DNA from: a virus
Reading direction: 5' to 3' (one strand)
DNA: 64,000 nt
Virus record (IMG/VR): IMGVR_UViG_3300022752_000024
Location: 62,001-126,000 of that record
The position numbers and the translations under genes were made by a program. Positions 49,863 to 56,691 of this stretch are shown in pieces (position 1 is the stretch's first letter; each line of letters begins with the position of its first letter). The notes under the pieces were generated by a model. That model had not been told where the DNA came from. It saw nothing but the letters and a program-made list of their open reading frames with translations, and did not search any database.

Positions 49863-50125
49863 GCGTTTTTGGCAAAATCTTTTCGAATGCCAGTCACCGT
49901 TTTCCGTGGCATGGAAACGGTAATATTATAATAACCTTTAGACTCCATGACCCTCCGAATATTGCCTGAAATAGTCCACCGCTGAAGGTGTTGCTCATCT
50001 GTCAAGTCCTCCAATATTCCACAGAGGTGTTCTAATTTGGGTTCCAATGTAAAAGGGATAACGTCAAGGACCTTGCCGTCACGGACAATTGTTTTCTTTT
50101 TAGCAACCACAATTTCGTTTTTCAT
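49859..50125 (-). CDS. Hypothetical basic protein (88 aa)
   Basis: MKNEIVVAKKKTIVRDGKVL, then a helix (EHLCGILEDLTDEQHLQRWT) and NIRRVMESKGYYNITVSMPR. A small mixed alpha/beta protein; the stop overlaps the -35 box of the following promoter by 4 bases. Function unknown. Confidence 0.65.
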   Translation of the reverse strand: MKNEIVVAKKKTIVRDGKVLDVIPFTLEPKLEHLCGILEDLTDEQHLQRWTISGNIRRVMESKGYYNITVSMPRKTVTGIRKDFAKNA

Positions 50126-50142
50126 TTTACTATCCTTTACAG

Positions 50143-50355
50143 TTAAGCAACAAAATCCACGGCATAGTAATCCATTTCAATTCTGCTAATTTTGCAGCGG
50201 CCATTAAACTCCTTCATTAGGTTGGAGAATATCTTACGGGACACTGATAACGGAGCCGTATAGAATAAGGTTCCGTTGTATATTTCATAATCAGCAGGAG
50301 CCAGGTACTCGCCACATGTTTTATTGACAACGGTTTCAAAAAATGAATTTTTCAT
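50143..50355 (-). CDS. Small protein, paralogue of 48589-48798 product (70 aa)
   Basis: MKNSFFETVVNKTCGEYLAP, then YEIYNGTLFYTAPLSVSRKI and FNGRCKISRIEMDYYAVDFV. See the 48589-48798 entry for the paralogue. Together with 50693-50902 it forms the second copy of the duplicated pair, with one gene inserted between. Function unknown. Confidence 0.7.
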   Translation of the reverse strand: MKNSFFETVVNKTCGEYLAPADYEIYNGTLFYTAPLSVSRKIFSNLMKEFNGRCKISRIEMDYYAVDFVA

Positions 50356-50378
50356 GTTAATGTGTACTCACTTAAAAA

Positions 50379-50615
50379 TTAATCTTCAGACAATTCCACG
50401 TCCTCATCGGTATAGCCTTCCACGTAGAAATTGCCATCATCAGCCGCAGAATTAACAAAATTCAAAAAATCCTCACGGTATGCAATAGGATCCATTTCCT
50501 TCAGTATAGCAGATGGTGCGAATTCAAGATAGCCCATGCGGAACGGCTCATTGCATTCGTCCAACAATTCGTCAAACATTTCCATGGCTTCGGATTCAGT
50601 GTAGATGGTAGTCAT
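50379..50615 (-). CDS. Acidic phage protein (78 aa)
   Basis: ATG 50615 follows GGAGATTAT. The product MTTIYTESEAMEMFDELLDE, then APSAILKEMDPIAYREDFLN is acidic and has a DP.AYR..F pattern I have seen in other phages. It follows the 50650-50678 promoter. Function unknown. Confidence 0.7.
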   Translation of the reverse strand: MTTIYTESEAMEMFDELLDECNEPFRMGYLEFAPSAILKEMDPIAYREDFLNFVNSAADDGNFYVEGYTDEDVELSED

Positions 50616-50649
50616 ATAATCTCCTATCAATTAATCAGTGTATGGATAC

Positions 50650-50678
50650 AGTATAACGGCAAAGGTGCCAATTGTCAA
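50650..50678 (-). promoter_or_regulatory. Early-type sigma70 promoter
   Basis: TTGACA (50673-50678), 17 bp, TATACT (50650-50655), then TGTATCCATAC. It drives the 78-aa gene and the two after it. Confidence 0.88.
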
Positions 50679-50692
50679 GGGCTTTGCCAAGA

Positions 50693-50902
50693 TTATCCTT
50701 CATACAATTCGAGTTTAAAACTATCATCAAACCGTTCTGCCAATTCTGTTATCAATTCAGAATTGGTATAATTCTGATAACCACGGAACCCTGTTCTAAG
50801 AATATCCTCAAGGTACCAGGTGTCGTTATTGGAAAGAAAATCTGTTACGGTATTAACATCATCCCGAATCAGGGTCTCAATGGCTTTTTCACGGTTAATC
50901 AT
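50693..50902 (-). CDS. Small protein, paralogue of 48800-48997 product (69 aa)
   Basis: ATG 50902 follows GGAGATTAT, as for the 78-aa gene. MINREKAIETLIRDDVNTVT is followed by YLEDILRTGFRGYQNYTNSE. Paralogue of 48800-48997. It stands alone between two promoters. Function unknown. Confidence 0.7.
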   Translation of the reverse strand: MINREKAIETLIRDDVNTVTDFLSNNDTWYLEDILRTGFRGYQNYTNSELITELAERFDDSFKLELYEG

Positions 50903-50934
50903 ATAATCTCCTATCAATTAATCACTATGGATAC

Positions 50935-50963
50935 AGTATAGCGGAATGGCAGTGAATTGTCAA
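50935..50963 (-). promoter_or_regulatory. Early-type sigma70 promoter
   Basis: TTGACA (50958-50963), 17 bp, TATACT (50935-50940), then TGTATCCATAG. It drives the 69-aa gene. Confidence 0.88.
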
Positions 50964-51331
50964 GGGTTATCCAAGGAAAAAATGAAAATAAACCGTAGGA
51001 AATACTGTTATCCAAAAGATAACCGCAGGATATTCTATTGGTTTTGGGTTCCTGATAGTTTTTGGCTATCGGGCGCATAGGGTCTCGCGGATCCTCTTGG
51101 TAGATAGGTCTTAATTACATCCACCGAGCAAACCTTTCAGAATACTGCCAGGAACCTTCAGAAAGGTCTCAGAGGGTCCCTAAGGGTATGCGGAATGGCT
51201 AGCATAGTATACCGAAAAAGCCTCGGAGAAACCCGTTTAAACGGCAAAGTTTACTCTGGGACAACTAATTATCGGAATGATAACATCATGCCCAGGAGTG
51301 GATTAGGATACCAGATTTGCTGCATCACCAT
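50964..51331 (-). ncRNA. Candidate structured non-coding RNA (~370 nt)
   Basis: No reading frame longer than about 20 codons fits on the minus strand, yet a perfect promoter (51338-51366) points into it. The minus-strand RNA would hold many helices: CTCCTGGG..CCCAGAG closing GTTATC/GATAAT; the palindrome CCGTTTAAACGG; ACCTTTC/GAAAGGT with a 22-nt loop; GATAG/CTATC; GTTATC/GATAAC. The stretch is richer in G and C than its neighbours. It ends at the next promoter, and no clear T-tract terminator was found. An untranslated leader or DNA-level function is possible. Confidence 0.5.
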
Positions 51332-51337
51332 AGAATC

Positions 51338-51366
51338 ATTATAGGGTATTTCAAAGGAATTGTCAA
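51338..51366 (-). promoter_or_regulatory. Early-type sigma70 promoter facing a gene-free region
   Basis: TTGACA (51361-51366), 17 bp, TATAAT (51338-51343): both hexamers are perfect. It lies between the terminator at 51384-51417 and the gene-free stretch 50964-51331. Confidence 0.9.
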
Positions 51367-51383
51367 GGGTTTTGCGAGGAAAT

Positions 51384-51417
51384 AAAAAAAATCCTCTAGT
51401 TTTTCCACTAGAGGATT
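51384..51417 (-). terminator. Strong intrinsic terminator
   Basis: An 11-bp perfect stem AATCCTCTAGT/ACTAGAGGATT, 6-nt loop, then a run of seven T on the minus strand, 20 bases past the stop of the Lys/Ala-rich gene. Confidence 0.92.
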
Positions 51418-51436
51418 CTTATCAAGTTACTAAGGC

Positions 51437-51736
51437 TTATGCGGTTGCAAACTTAGTAACAACGGCTTTCGAAGGTTTCTTGGCAGCCTTGATGGCTTTG
51501 GTGCCAACTTTTGGTGCTTTCATGGCTGCCAGCTTGGCTTCCAGCTGGGCGATTCGAGCAGCCTTTTTGGCTTCACGGTCTTGGGCTTTCAAGGTCTTTT
51601 GGATAGCCTTGGTGGCTTTTTGAGTAGCCTTGAATTCCTTTTCATCGGCTTGGGCGGACTTCAATTGAACCTTCAAGGATTTGAGGGTTGCGGTAGCGGC
51701 AGCGATATCTGCCTTAAGGAGTTGGATCTTAGTCAT
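51437..51736 (-). CDS. Lys/Ala-rich coiled-coil protein, histone H1-like in composition (99 aa)
   Basis: The N-terminal ~70 residues are a continuous helix (IAAATATLKSLKVQLKSAQA, then ATQKATKAIQKTLKAQDREA) with heptad-like spacing. The end is basic and Pro/Ala-rich (APKVGTKAIKAAKKPSKAVV), like histone H1 or HU tails, so DNA binding is plausible. It is a single-gene unit with its own promoter (51784-51812) and strong terminator, suggesting high early expression. Confidence 0.7.
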   Translation of the reverse strand: MTKIQLLKADIAAATATLKSLKVQLKSAQADEKEFKATQKATKAIQKTLKAQDREAKKAARIAQLEAKLAAMKAPKVGTKAIKAAKKPSKAVVTKFATA

Positions 51737-51783
51737 ATGTTACCTTTCGAAAAAATTAATCAATTTGTTTACTCAATGGATAC

Positions 51784-51812
51784 AGTATAGCGGTTTTGCT
51801 GCCAATTGTCAA
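51784..51812 (-). promoter_or_regulatory. Early-type sigma70 promoter
   Basis: TTGACA (51807-51812), 17 bp, TATACT (51784-51789), then TGTATCCATTG. It drives the Lys/Ala-rich protein gene. Confidence 0.88.
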
Positions 51813-51824
51813 GGGTTATTTCAA

Positions 51825-51914
51825 TTAATCCTTGCGGTCAAATAGTGCGTCCAGGATAATGTATACACTACCTGCAATAGTTGCAATAATAAAAACGATC
51901 TCTAGAGTTTCCAT
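51825..51914 (-). CDS. Membrane peptide (29 aa)
   Basis: ATG 51914 follows AGAGGTAAGG, a very good ribosome site. The product METLEIVFIIATIAGSVYII, then LDALFDRKD is one membrane helix with a charged C-terminus. Second gene of the short operon from the 52098-52126 promoter. Confidence 0.6.
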   Translation of the reverse strand: METLEIVFIIATIAGSVYIILDALFDRKD

Positions 51915-51928
51915 ACCTTACCTCTTAA

Positions 51929-52060
51929 TTAAATGCAAAGGTTAATCAGATTACAAGTTACCTCAACGATCCCACTACCTACAATTGTCGAAATAGCAAG
52001 GACTGCCTTCGAGAATACTGCCCCGGTGATCAGGCTTGCGAGAATGATAAGGATTTGCAT
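51929..52060 (-). CDS. Small membrane protein (43 aa)
   Basis: ATG 52060 is the first start after the 52098-52126 promoter; a longer reading from 52126 would begin inside the -35 box. The product (MQILIILASLITGAVFSKAV, then LAISTIVGSGIVEVTCNLIN) is almost wholly hydrophobic, with one or two membrane helices. The ribosome site is weak. Function unknown. Confidence 0.55.
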   Translation of the reverse strand: MQILIILASLITGAVFSKAVLAISTIVGSGIVEVTCNLINLCI

Positions 52061-52097
52061 AGTGTGGTTTTTCTTTCGTTTTTTCAGCGTATACACT

Positions 52098-52126
52098 ATT
52101 ATAGCGGATTCGGTGCCAATTGTCAA
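52098..52126 (-). promoter_or_regulatory. Early-type sigma70 promoter, both hexamers perfect
   Basis: TTGACA (52121-52126), 17 bp, TATAAT (52098-52103), in the CCCTTGACAATTGGC family. It is the rightmost promoter of the 45-52 kb array and drives two membrane peptides. Confidence 0.9.
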
Positions 52127-52460
52127 GGGTTATCGAGGGTTATTGGTGTTGTAGGAAAACAACGCTGGTGGGATATACTCTGAGGATTCTTTGTGACTCT
52201 GCGGTCAGGTTTTGGTGGGCTTAGTGAAATTAAAAAAAAGTTAATATTCTCAAACCCCTAGACCCGTAACTGAAAAACTCCTAGCAAAACCCGTGGATTC
52301 CAAAATTTTTTTCGGAGCAGAATCCACGGTAAATCCAAAATAAAACCAAACTTATGAGGTACCAAGAGGGGTTGAGTTAATTTACTCAGTCTAACTTAAA
52401 ATGCTTAAATGGTGCATCGAGAATATTGGAGAATTCCTAGAAGATACCGCAGATACTACA
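52127..52460. other. Gene-free stretch with a 10-bp inverted repeat
   Basis: No supported gene was found in these 334 bases. They contain CCGTGGATTC (52291-52300) and its exact complement GAATCCACGG (52320-52329), 19 bases apart, enclosing an A/T run. There are also a small GTTGT/ACAAC hairpin near 52150 and a run of eight T on the minus strand near 52240. It marks the end of the promoter array. The repeat might be a terminator, a protein-binding site or part of an origin; none is proved. Confidence 0.45.
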
Positions 52461-52640
52461 CTACACATACACATCTACTCTATTTGCACTCACAACCATC
52501 TCACGTTGTTTCTTTTGATATTCTTCAAGTTTCTCTTTCTTTAAGAGACTCTCAAGACGATCCATTTGTTTTCTATAATCTTCAATACTCACTTCTTTAC
52601 GGAGTAATTGTAGACTGTGATTGCCATTAACGATTTTCAT
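52461..52640 (-). CDS. Charged coiled-coil protein (59 aa)
   Basis: MKIVNGNHSLQLLRKEVSIE, then a strongly charged helix (YRKQMDRLESLLKKEKLEEY). No good ribosome site is seen before ATG 52640, so the gene is less certain than its neighbours. It follows the 48-aa gene by 18 bases on the same strand. Confidence 0.5.
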   Translation of the reverse strand: MKIVNGNHSLQLLRKEVSIEDYRKQMDRLESLLKKEKLEEYQKKQREMVVSANRVDVYV

Positions 52641-52658
52641 AGGAGTAGTAGGAATAGA

Positions 52659-52805
52659 TTAGAACCAGTGCAGGCTTCTCTTATAGTTGAATTCATTGAT
52701 GATTCTGTCAATGTCAGCAGGAGACTTAGGATTACGTGAGGAGATATATTGATCAATTTCGTTCATTTGTTTATTAGCGAACCATTGAATAATCTTTGTT
52801 AACAT
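52659..52805 (-). CDS. Small hypothetical protein (48 aa)
   Basis: AAAGG precedes ATG 52805. MLTKIIQWFANKQMNEIDQY, then ISSRNPKSPADIDRIINEFN: a helical protein with an SRNPKSPADID motif that I associate with short proteins of marine phages. Function unknown. Confidence 0.7.
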   Translation of the reverse strand: MLTKIIQWFANKQMNEIDQYISSRNPKSPADIDRIINEFNYKRSLHWF

Positions 52806-52898
52806 TTTACGACCTTTCTGTATTTGTTTGTATACAGTTATATAGAAAGAAAATGTTGCAATTGCACATATACGTTTTATTTTATTTCATGATAACAG

Positions 52899-52997
52899 TT
52901 ATTTTAACTTCTCTATCAGCTTTTCAGAATGAATTAATCGTGCTTCTAGATATTCGATATACTCTTTCATTAGTTGAATTTGTTCTTGGTCGTTCAT
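52899..52997 (-). CDS. Very small helical protein (32 aa)
   Basis: ATG 52997 overlaps the previous stop (ATGA). MNDQEQIQLMKEYIEYLEAR, then LIHSEKLIEKLK is a single amphipathic coiled-coil helix. Supported mainly by the coupling. The 93 bases between it and the next gene hold nothing I recognise. Confidence 0.55.
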   Translation of the reverse strand: MNDQEQIQLMKEYIEYLEARLIHSEKLIEKLK

Positions 52998-53185
52998 TCT
53001 TCAACTCCAAAGTGTTTCAAAATGCATTCATATGGGTCGTGTTCTTCTCTAAGTGCAATAGACGCACATTCTTGAACAATCAACTGGGCGAACTTTTGAC
53101 ATTCGGGCATATCCCAATGTCCGATACCAAACATATCTTTTTCGTACCCAGCCTCGATAGCAAGTTCTTTAATTCGTTCGTTCAT
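52994..53185 (-). CDS. Conserved phage protein, paralogue of 53669-53935 (63 aa)
   Basis: Pattern MNERIKELAIEAGYEKDMFG, then KFAQLIVQECASIALREEHD and a final HFGVE, which is common in phages. The 53669 product shares MN.RI..AIEAGF and F..L.VEECA.VA. Function unknown. Confidence 0.75.
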   Translation of the reverse strand: MNERIKELAIEAGYEKDMFGIGHWDMPECQKFAQLIVQECASIALREEHDPYECILKHFGVEE

Positions 53186-53188
53186 TTT

Positions 53189-53440
53189 CTATCCTTCAAT
53201 CAGAGTACGACTTTGTACATCCCAATAGTGTACTACGGCAGCCATAGCGGAAGTCAAGTCAATATATTGTCCTAGATGCTTTTCGTCATCAACAGTAAAG
53301 GTGTATTGTCCAGTATACACTAAAGCGATCCAGATATCCACGATAGCTTGTTTATTTGCTTTACCTAGGATTTTACCTGTCTGTACATCATAGTAGTAAA
53401 ATGCATTAGATCGTTCTTGCCATTCAAAGTTGTTTTTCAT
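53189..53440 (-). CDS. Hypothetical protein (83 aa)
   Basis: ATG 53440 overlaps the previous TGA. A longer in-frame reading from 53635 runs across two other small genes and is unlikely. MKNNFEWQERSNAFYYYDVQ, then TGKILGKANKQAIVDIWIAL contains a DVQTGKILG/DVQSRTLIEG internal echo at both ends. Function unknown. Confidence 0.65.
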   Translation of the reverse strand: MKNNFEWQERSNAFYYYDVQTGKILGKANKQAIVDIWIALVYTGQYTFTVDDEKHLGQYIDLTSAMAAVVHYWDVQSRTLIEG

Positions 53441-53541
53441 AGCGGTTTTGCGTAACCTTTCTTGTGTAGTGTTCCTGTAATATAATCGACATAACACCAC
53501 GATTGAGTCTTTGCCCATGCAACTACTGAAGTTATTGCCAT
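53437..53541 (-). CDS. Small hypothetical protein (34 aa)
   Basis: GGAGAG stands 6 bases before ATG 53541. MAITSVVAWAKTQSWCYVDY, then ITGTLHKKGYAKPL. ATGA coupling to the next gene and TAATG coupling to the one before. The YVDY.TG pattern resembles the DVQTG segment of its neighbour. Confidence 0.65.
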   Translation of the reverse strand: MAITSVVAWAKTQSWCYVDYITGTLHKKGYAKPL

Positions 53542-53672
53542 TATTTCTCTCCGAACTTGGTACACTTGTATTGTTCTGCACTTGTTTTGTACATAACATA
53601 TTCATGCAGGTTATCCCATACATCTGGTTCACCATAAAATAGGAATACTAGAAGTAATATGGCAAATATCAT
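53541..53672 (-). CDS. Small membrane or exported protein (43 aa)
   Basis: ATG 53672 overlaps the previous stop (ATGA). A hydrophobic start (MIFAILLLVFLFYGEPDVWD) is followed by a polar part with one Cys (SAEQYKCTKFGEK). The coupling on both sides supports it. Function unknown. Confidence 0.7.
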   Translation of the reverse strand: MIFAILLLVFLFYGEPDVWDNLHEYVMYKTSAEQYKCTKFGEK

Positions 53673-53935
53673 TCTGACCCCTCTGTGATTGGAAGGGGCG
53701 TAAGGGGCGTTGAATCTTTGAAATTGAAATGATCTCTTATTTCTTCTTCGACAAAAACAATACCATCATAAGAAGAATCCAATCCACACTTTCTCAAAGT
53801 AAACTCTCTGGCTACTTTAGCGCATTCCTCGACAAGCAATTCAGCAAACTTGTCAAATAAAGGTATATTACCTCCAGTGCAGTTTACGGGGTTGAATCCT
53901 GCTTCAATAGCCATTTGTATAATTCGGTCGTTCAT
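53669..53935 (-). CDS. Conserved phage protein, paralogue of 52994-53185 (88 aa)
   Basis: MNDRIIQMAIEAGFNPVNCT, then FDKFAELLVEECAKVAREFT and a longer C-terminal part with EEIRDHFNFKD. The last residues (STPLTPLPITEGSE) come from a short duplicated DNA run (aaggggcgtaaggggcg). Function unknown. Confidence 0.72.
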   Translation of the reverse strand: MNDRIIQMAIEAGFNPVNCTGGNIPLFDKFAELLVEECAKVAREFTLRKCGLDSSYDGIVFVEEEIRDHFNFKDSTPLTPLPITEGSE

Positions 53936-54133
53936 TTACTTGCCTTCTGTTAAAAAAAGTGGAGAAGAACCTTCGTGTACAAAATTTTCTGCTAATTCTT
54001 CTGCGTCATTAATTCTTACTTTACTAAGTCTCTGTAAGTGTTTACCATCAACATAAAAATCTACCATGTAAGTATCTGAGAATCTAGATACTGTTGCTTT
54101 TCTGTTATCGATCTGGTATTCAGATAGTAGCAT
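53936..54133 (-). CDS. Hypothetical protein (65 aa)
   Basis: AAAGGAG precedes the ATG. Beta-rich start (MLLSEYQIDNRKATVSRFSD, then TYMVDFYVDGKHLQRLSKVR) and a short acidic helix. It abuts the next gene without a gap. Function unknown. Confidence 0.7.
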   Translation of the reverse strand: MLLSEYQIDNRKATVSRFSDTYMVDFYVDGKHLQRLSKVRINDAEELAENFVHEGSSPLFLTEGK

Positions 54134-54163
54134 TTGGTTGTCTCCTTTATATTAATACTTTCT

Positions 54164-56272
54164 TTATGTAATCATTCCAATAAACTTGTTAAGTACAACA
54201 CGGTTAATAACTTTGTTTGTATTGTACTTGGTAAACGCTGTAACAAGACTGCGGGTCGTATTCGATTTTACTTGAAAGTCACCATCATCGTCAACATCAG
54301 TTTCGGCACGAATAATATAATACTCGTCATAACCAGATGAAGTACATGTTACGCTTTTCTCTTTCATGAATTTATCACGAATGTCATCTAGGTTTGCAGT
54401 CTTAGGAAACAGTCGGCGACTTTCTTGTTTAAATTCACGGCTATTCACAAGATAGAAACCAATAACATTTGTATTAGTAACTTGTTTTAAAATGCTTAAA
54501 GCAGCAGCAGTATATGATTCATTGCCAGGTTCTTTTACTTTTTCAATAATACCACTAGACTTGTGACGCATGACTGCCGATCGTTTAGCGGTAGTGGTAA
54601 AACTGTAATCATCTCCACCTTGTCTTGAATACAACAAATGACCTTCACCATCAGTAAGAAAAACAGTATTCACAACTTGTAGTTTATTCTCTTTTTGAAA
54701 CTTAGGAACAATCTTTATTGCAGAAAATATTGTTTCGTTGAGAGGTGTGTACTGCATCTTCATCCAGTCTGGGAAGCCACGCATTCTACTATGAGTAACA
54801 AGTTGAGAACCATGCAATAACACGGAAGCCATAAAAGAAAGTTCGTTTGCTGTCATCTTATTTGAAAGGATATTCATCAAATGAAAACGTTTCATAATAA
54901 TTTCATTCTGTTTGTATGTTACAGGTTCTTTGCCTCGTTCTGGATGATCGCCTTGATAATAAAAGTGATTGCTAAAAGCATATACCTCAAAAGGAATATT
55001 TACTTTTTTGCAGAACAATACAAGATTCAATAGCTGTTTAATTGTTGCATTCAAATGAGGAACCATCGATCCAGACCAATCAAGGAACATAACAAGTCCA
55101 TGTGATTTGCCACCAGGTACAACAGTCAGTCGTTTAAAAATATCATCATTAAATTTGTATGAATAAATTTTACTCATATTCAAATCGCCAGTCTTTGCAA
55201 TACTAGCACGTTTCATTTGATCTGCATTTTTACGCAGTTCAAATTCTTTTACTAGGTAAGAAACTACCTTTGAAGATTTTTTCTTAAATACGTTGAATTC
55301 TTCATTTGTAGTTATAGTGTTGAAGTATTGTTCGTTTTTATATCGGCTGATGATATGCTTATATGGAACAATAACACGATTGAGATCAATATCTTCTGGA
55401 ATGTCACCATATTCGTAATCCGTAGGATCAGCACTTACAAGTTCTTTTTCACGTTTTCGAAATGCATCATCGGTGTAAGATTCAATTTCATCATCTGTAT
55501 TATTGAATTCATCACCATCAGAATTTTTTCCTTCAGCAGAATCTTCATCTTCTGATTGGTCGTCAGGAGATTCTGGTGTATCAGATAATGAATCGTTTTC
55601 TTCATCAACTTCATCACCGTCATCAAAATCTTCGGAAGAATAATCAGTATCATCACTCCACTCATCAGTTGGTTCGGCAGGTTCATCTCCATTCTTCTGT
55701 TTGCGTTTTTCTTTTTCTTGGCGATAAAGTGCCATGATTTTCTTAGACACTTCAATAACATCATCAAAAGTTTCTAACTTTTCCATTTCTTCGACAAGAA
55801 AAAGTTCTTCATTATCGAATTTGATACCTAGAGATGCACCAATTTTGAAATGTAAATTCAGTCGATCTAGAATATTCATTCCATTCAAGTCAACACCGTT
55901 AGTAGCAAAAAAATCACGGGAAAGAAGTTCTCTGTAGGCTTTTGAGAATGGCGCACGGAGACCAGGATATTTTCGTTTGATTAGTTTTTCAATTCTAGCA
56001 TCTTCGACAACATTAAGAATTGCTTTAGGAATCTTCAAATCAACAACAGAATCATGCCAACCATGTTCTGGTGTATTCAATGCATGACTAATTTCGTGAC
56101 CAACGAACAGATCGTACAATTCAGGAGTAAGACCATCTTTAAGAATAGGAACTACGAGCTTTCTTTCTTTAAGATTAAAATATGCGGTAGGAACCTTTTT
56201 GTATTCAACAGTCAGATTTTCTGTTGCCATAAGTTTGGCAAGCTGCGATTTGGATTCTTGTGTGATTTGCAT
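54164..56272 (-). CDS. CobT-like protein with HExxH metallopeptidase motif and VWA domain (702 aa)
   Basis: Residues ~1-130 have a zinc-peptidase-like domain with HEISH at 59-63 (LFVGHEISHALNTPEHGWHD) and a downstream NVVEDARIE motif. Residues ~195-290 are a very acidic, probably disordered linker, as in CobT. Residues ~390-600 are a von Willebrand A domain with MIDAS motif VMFLDWSGSMVP and later NTVFLTDGEGHL. VWA proteins of this kind pair with MoxR/CobS AAA+ ATPases, and one is encoded at 43251-44417. The HExxH part adds a possible protease function. It follows the promoter at 56301-56329. The target is unknown. Confidence 0.82.
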   Translation of the reverse strand: MQITQESKSQLAKLMATENLTVEYKKVPTAYFNLKERKLVVPILKDGLTPELYDLFVGHEISHALNTPEHGWHDSVVDLKIPKAILNVVEDARIEKLIKRKYPGLRAPFSKAYRELLSRDFFATNGVDLNGMNILDRLNLHFKIGASLGIKFDNEELFLVEEMEKLETFDDVIEVSKKIMALYRQEKEKRKQKNGDEPAEPTDEWSDDTDYSSEDFDDGDEVDEENDSLSDTPESPDDQSEDEDSAEGKNSDGDEFNNTDDEIESYTDDAFRKREKELVSADPTDYEYGDIPEDIDLNRVIVPYKHIISRYKNEQYFNTITTNEEFNVFKKKSSKVVSYLVKEFELRKNADQMKRASIAKTGDLNMSKIYSYKFNDDIFKRLTVVPGGKSHGLVMFLDWSGSMVPHLNATIKQLLNLVLFCKKVNIPFEVYAFSNHFYYQGDHPERGKEPVTYKQNEIIMKRFHLMNILSNKMTANELSFMASVLLHGSQLVTHSRMRGFPDWMKMQYTPLNETIFSAIKIVPKFQKENKLQVVNTVFLTDGEGHLLYSRQGGDDYSFTTTAKRSAVMRHKSSGIIEKVKEPGNESYTAAALSILKQVTNTNVIGFYLVNSREFKQESRRLFPKTANLDDIRDKFMKEKSVTCTSSGYDEYYIIRAETDVDDDGDFQVKSNTTRSLVTAFTKYNTNKVINRVVLNKFIGMIT

Positions 56273-56300
56273 TTTAATGTCTCTCTAGTGAAGATGATAC

Positions 56301-56329
56301 ATTATCTCATGGATCCAACAATTTGTCAA
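56301..56329 (-). promoter_or_regulatory. Sigma70 promoter before the CobT-like gene
   Basis: TTGACA (56324-56329), 17 bp, GATAAT (56301-56306). The 16-bp GTTG-CAAC palindrome (56344-56359) lies 14 bases upstream of the -35. Drives the VWA gene. Confidence 0.82.
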
Positions 56330-56343
56330 CAGAAAACCTGAGT

Positions 56344-56359
56344 GTTGCATTTATACAAC
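56344..56359. promoter_or_regulatory. 16-bp GTTG-CAAC imperfect palindrome
   Basis: Minus-strand GTTGTATAAATGCAAC, like the sites at 45030-45045 and 58098-58113. It covers the last codons and stop of the AbrB-like gene. Confidence 0.5.
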
Positions 56360-56524
56360 AGGTGATATCACAATGACATTACCGGCTGGATCCACTTTCA
56401 GATCCAAGTTTAGTTCTGTACCTTCTTCCCAACCAAGTTCGTCAAGGAGTTCTGGTGGAAATGTCATAATGGCATCGCCAGATCCATCTTCAGCATCTTC
56501 AACTACTAATTTATATTTTGTCAT
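56351..56524 (-). CDS. AbrB/SpoVT-like small DNA-binding protein (57 aa)
   Basis: ATG 56524 to TAA 56351. The pattern IMTFPPELLDELGWEEGTEL, then a beta end with GNVIVISP is that of the AbrB/MazE swapped-hairpin fold. The start is MTKYKLVVEDAEDGSGDA. Common in T4-like marine phages. It could be a transcription regulator; its gene ends on one of the three GTTG-CAAC palindromes, which invites an autoregulation test. Confidence 0.72.
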   Translation of the reverse strand: MTKYKLVVEDAEDGSGDAIMTFPPELLDELGWEEGTELNLDLKVDPAGNVIVISPVV

Positions 56525-56526
56525 AA

Positions 56527-56682
56527 TTAAAAATAAGAAAATTGTTTACGGAGTTGTTCGTATTCTTCTAAATCTTTTTGCCATCTTGTTTTAATTGCCC
56601 AGCCTTTTACGATTTCATCCAGTTTTTTCCAAGGATCATCAACACCAACTACTTCACCGTTGTAAATTTTTTCGTTTTCCAT
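56527..56682 (-). CDS. Small hypothetical protein (51 aa)
   Basis: AGGATATT precedes ATG 56682. MENEKIYNGEVVGVDDPWKK, then LDEIVKGWAIKTRWQKDLEE: helical, charged, with three Trp. It ends 2 bases before the AbrB-like start. Function unknown. Confidence 0.7.
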   Translation of the reverse strand: MENEKIYNGEVVGVDDPWKKLDEIVKGWAIKTRWQKDLEEYEQLRKQFSYF

Positions 56683-56691
56683 AATATCCTA

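Noticed and set aside
52409-52630. 73-codon plus-strand frame at the right side of the gene-free stretch
   Set aside because: No ribosome site, His/Tyr-rich low-quality sequence, and it lies opposite a charged coiled-coil frame on the minus strand.
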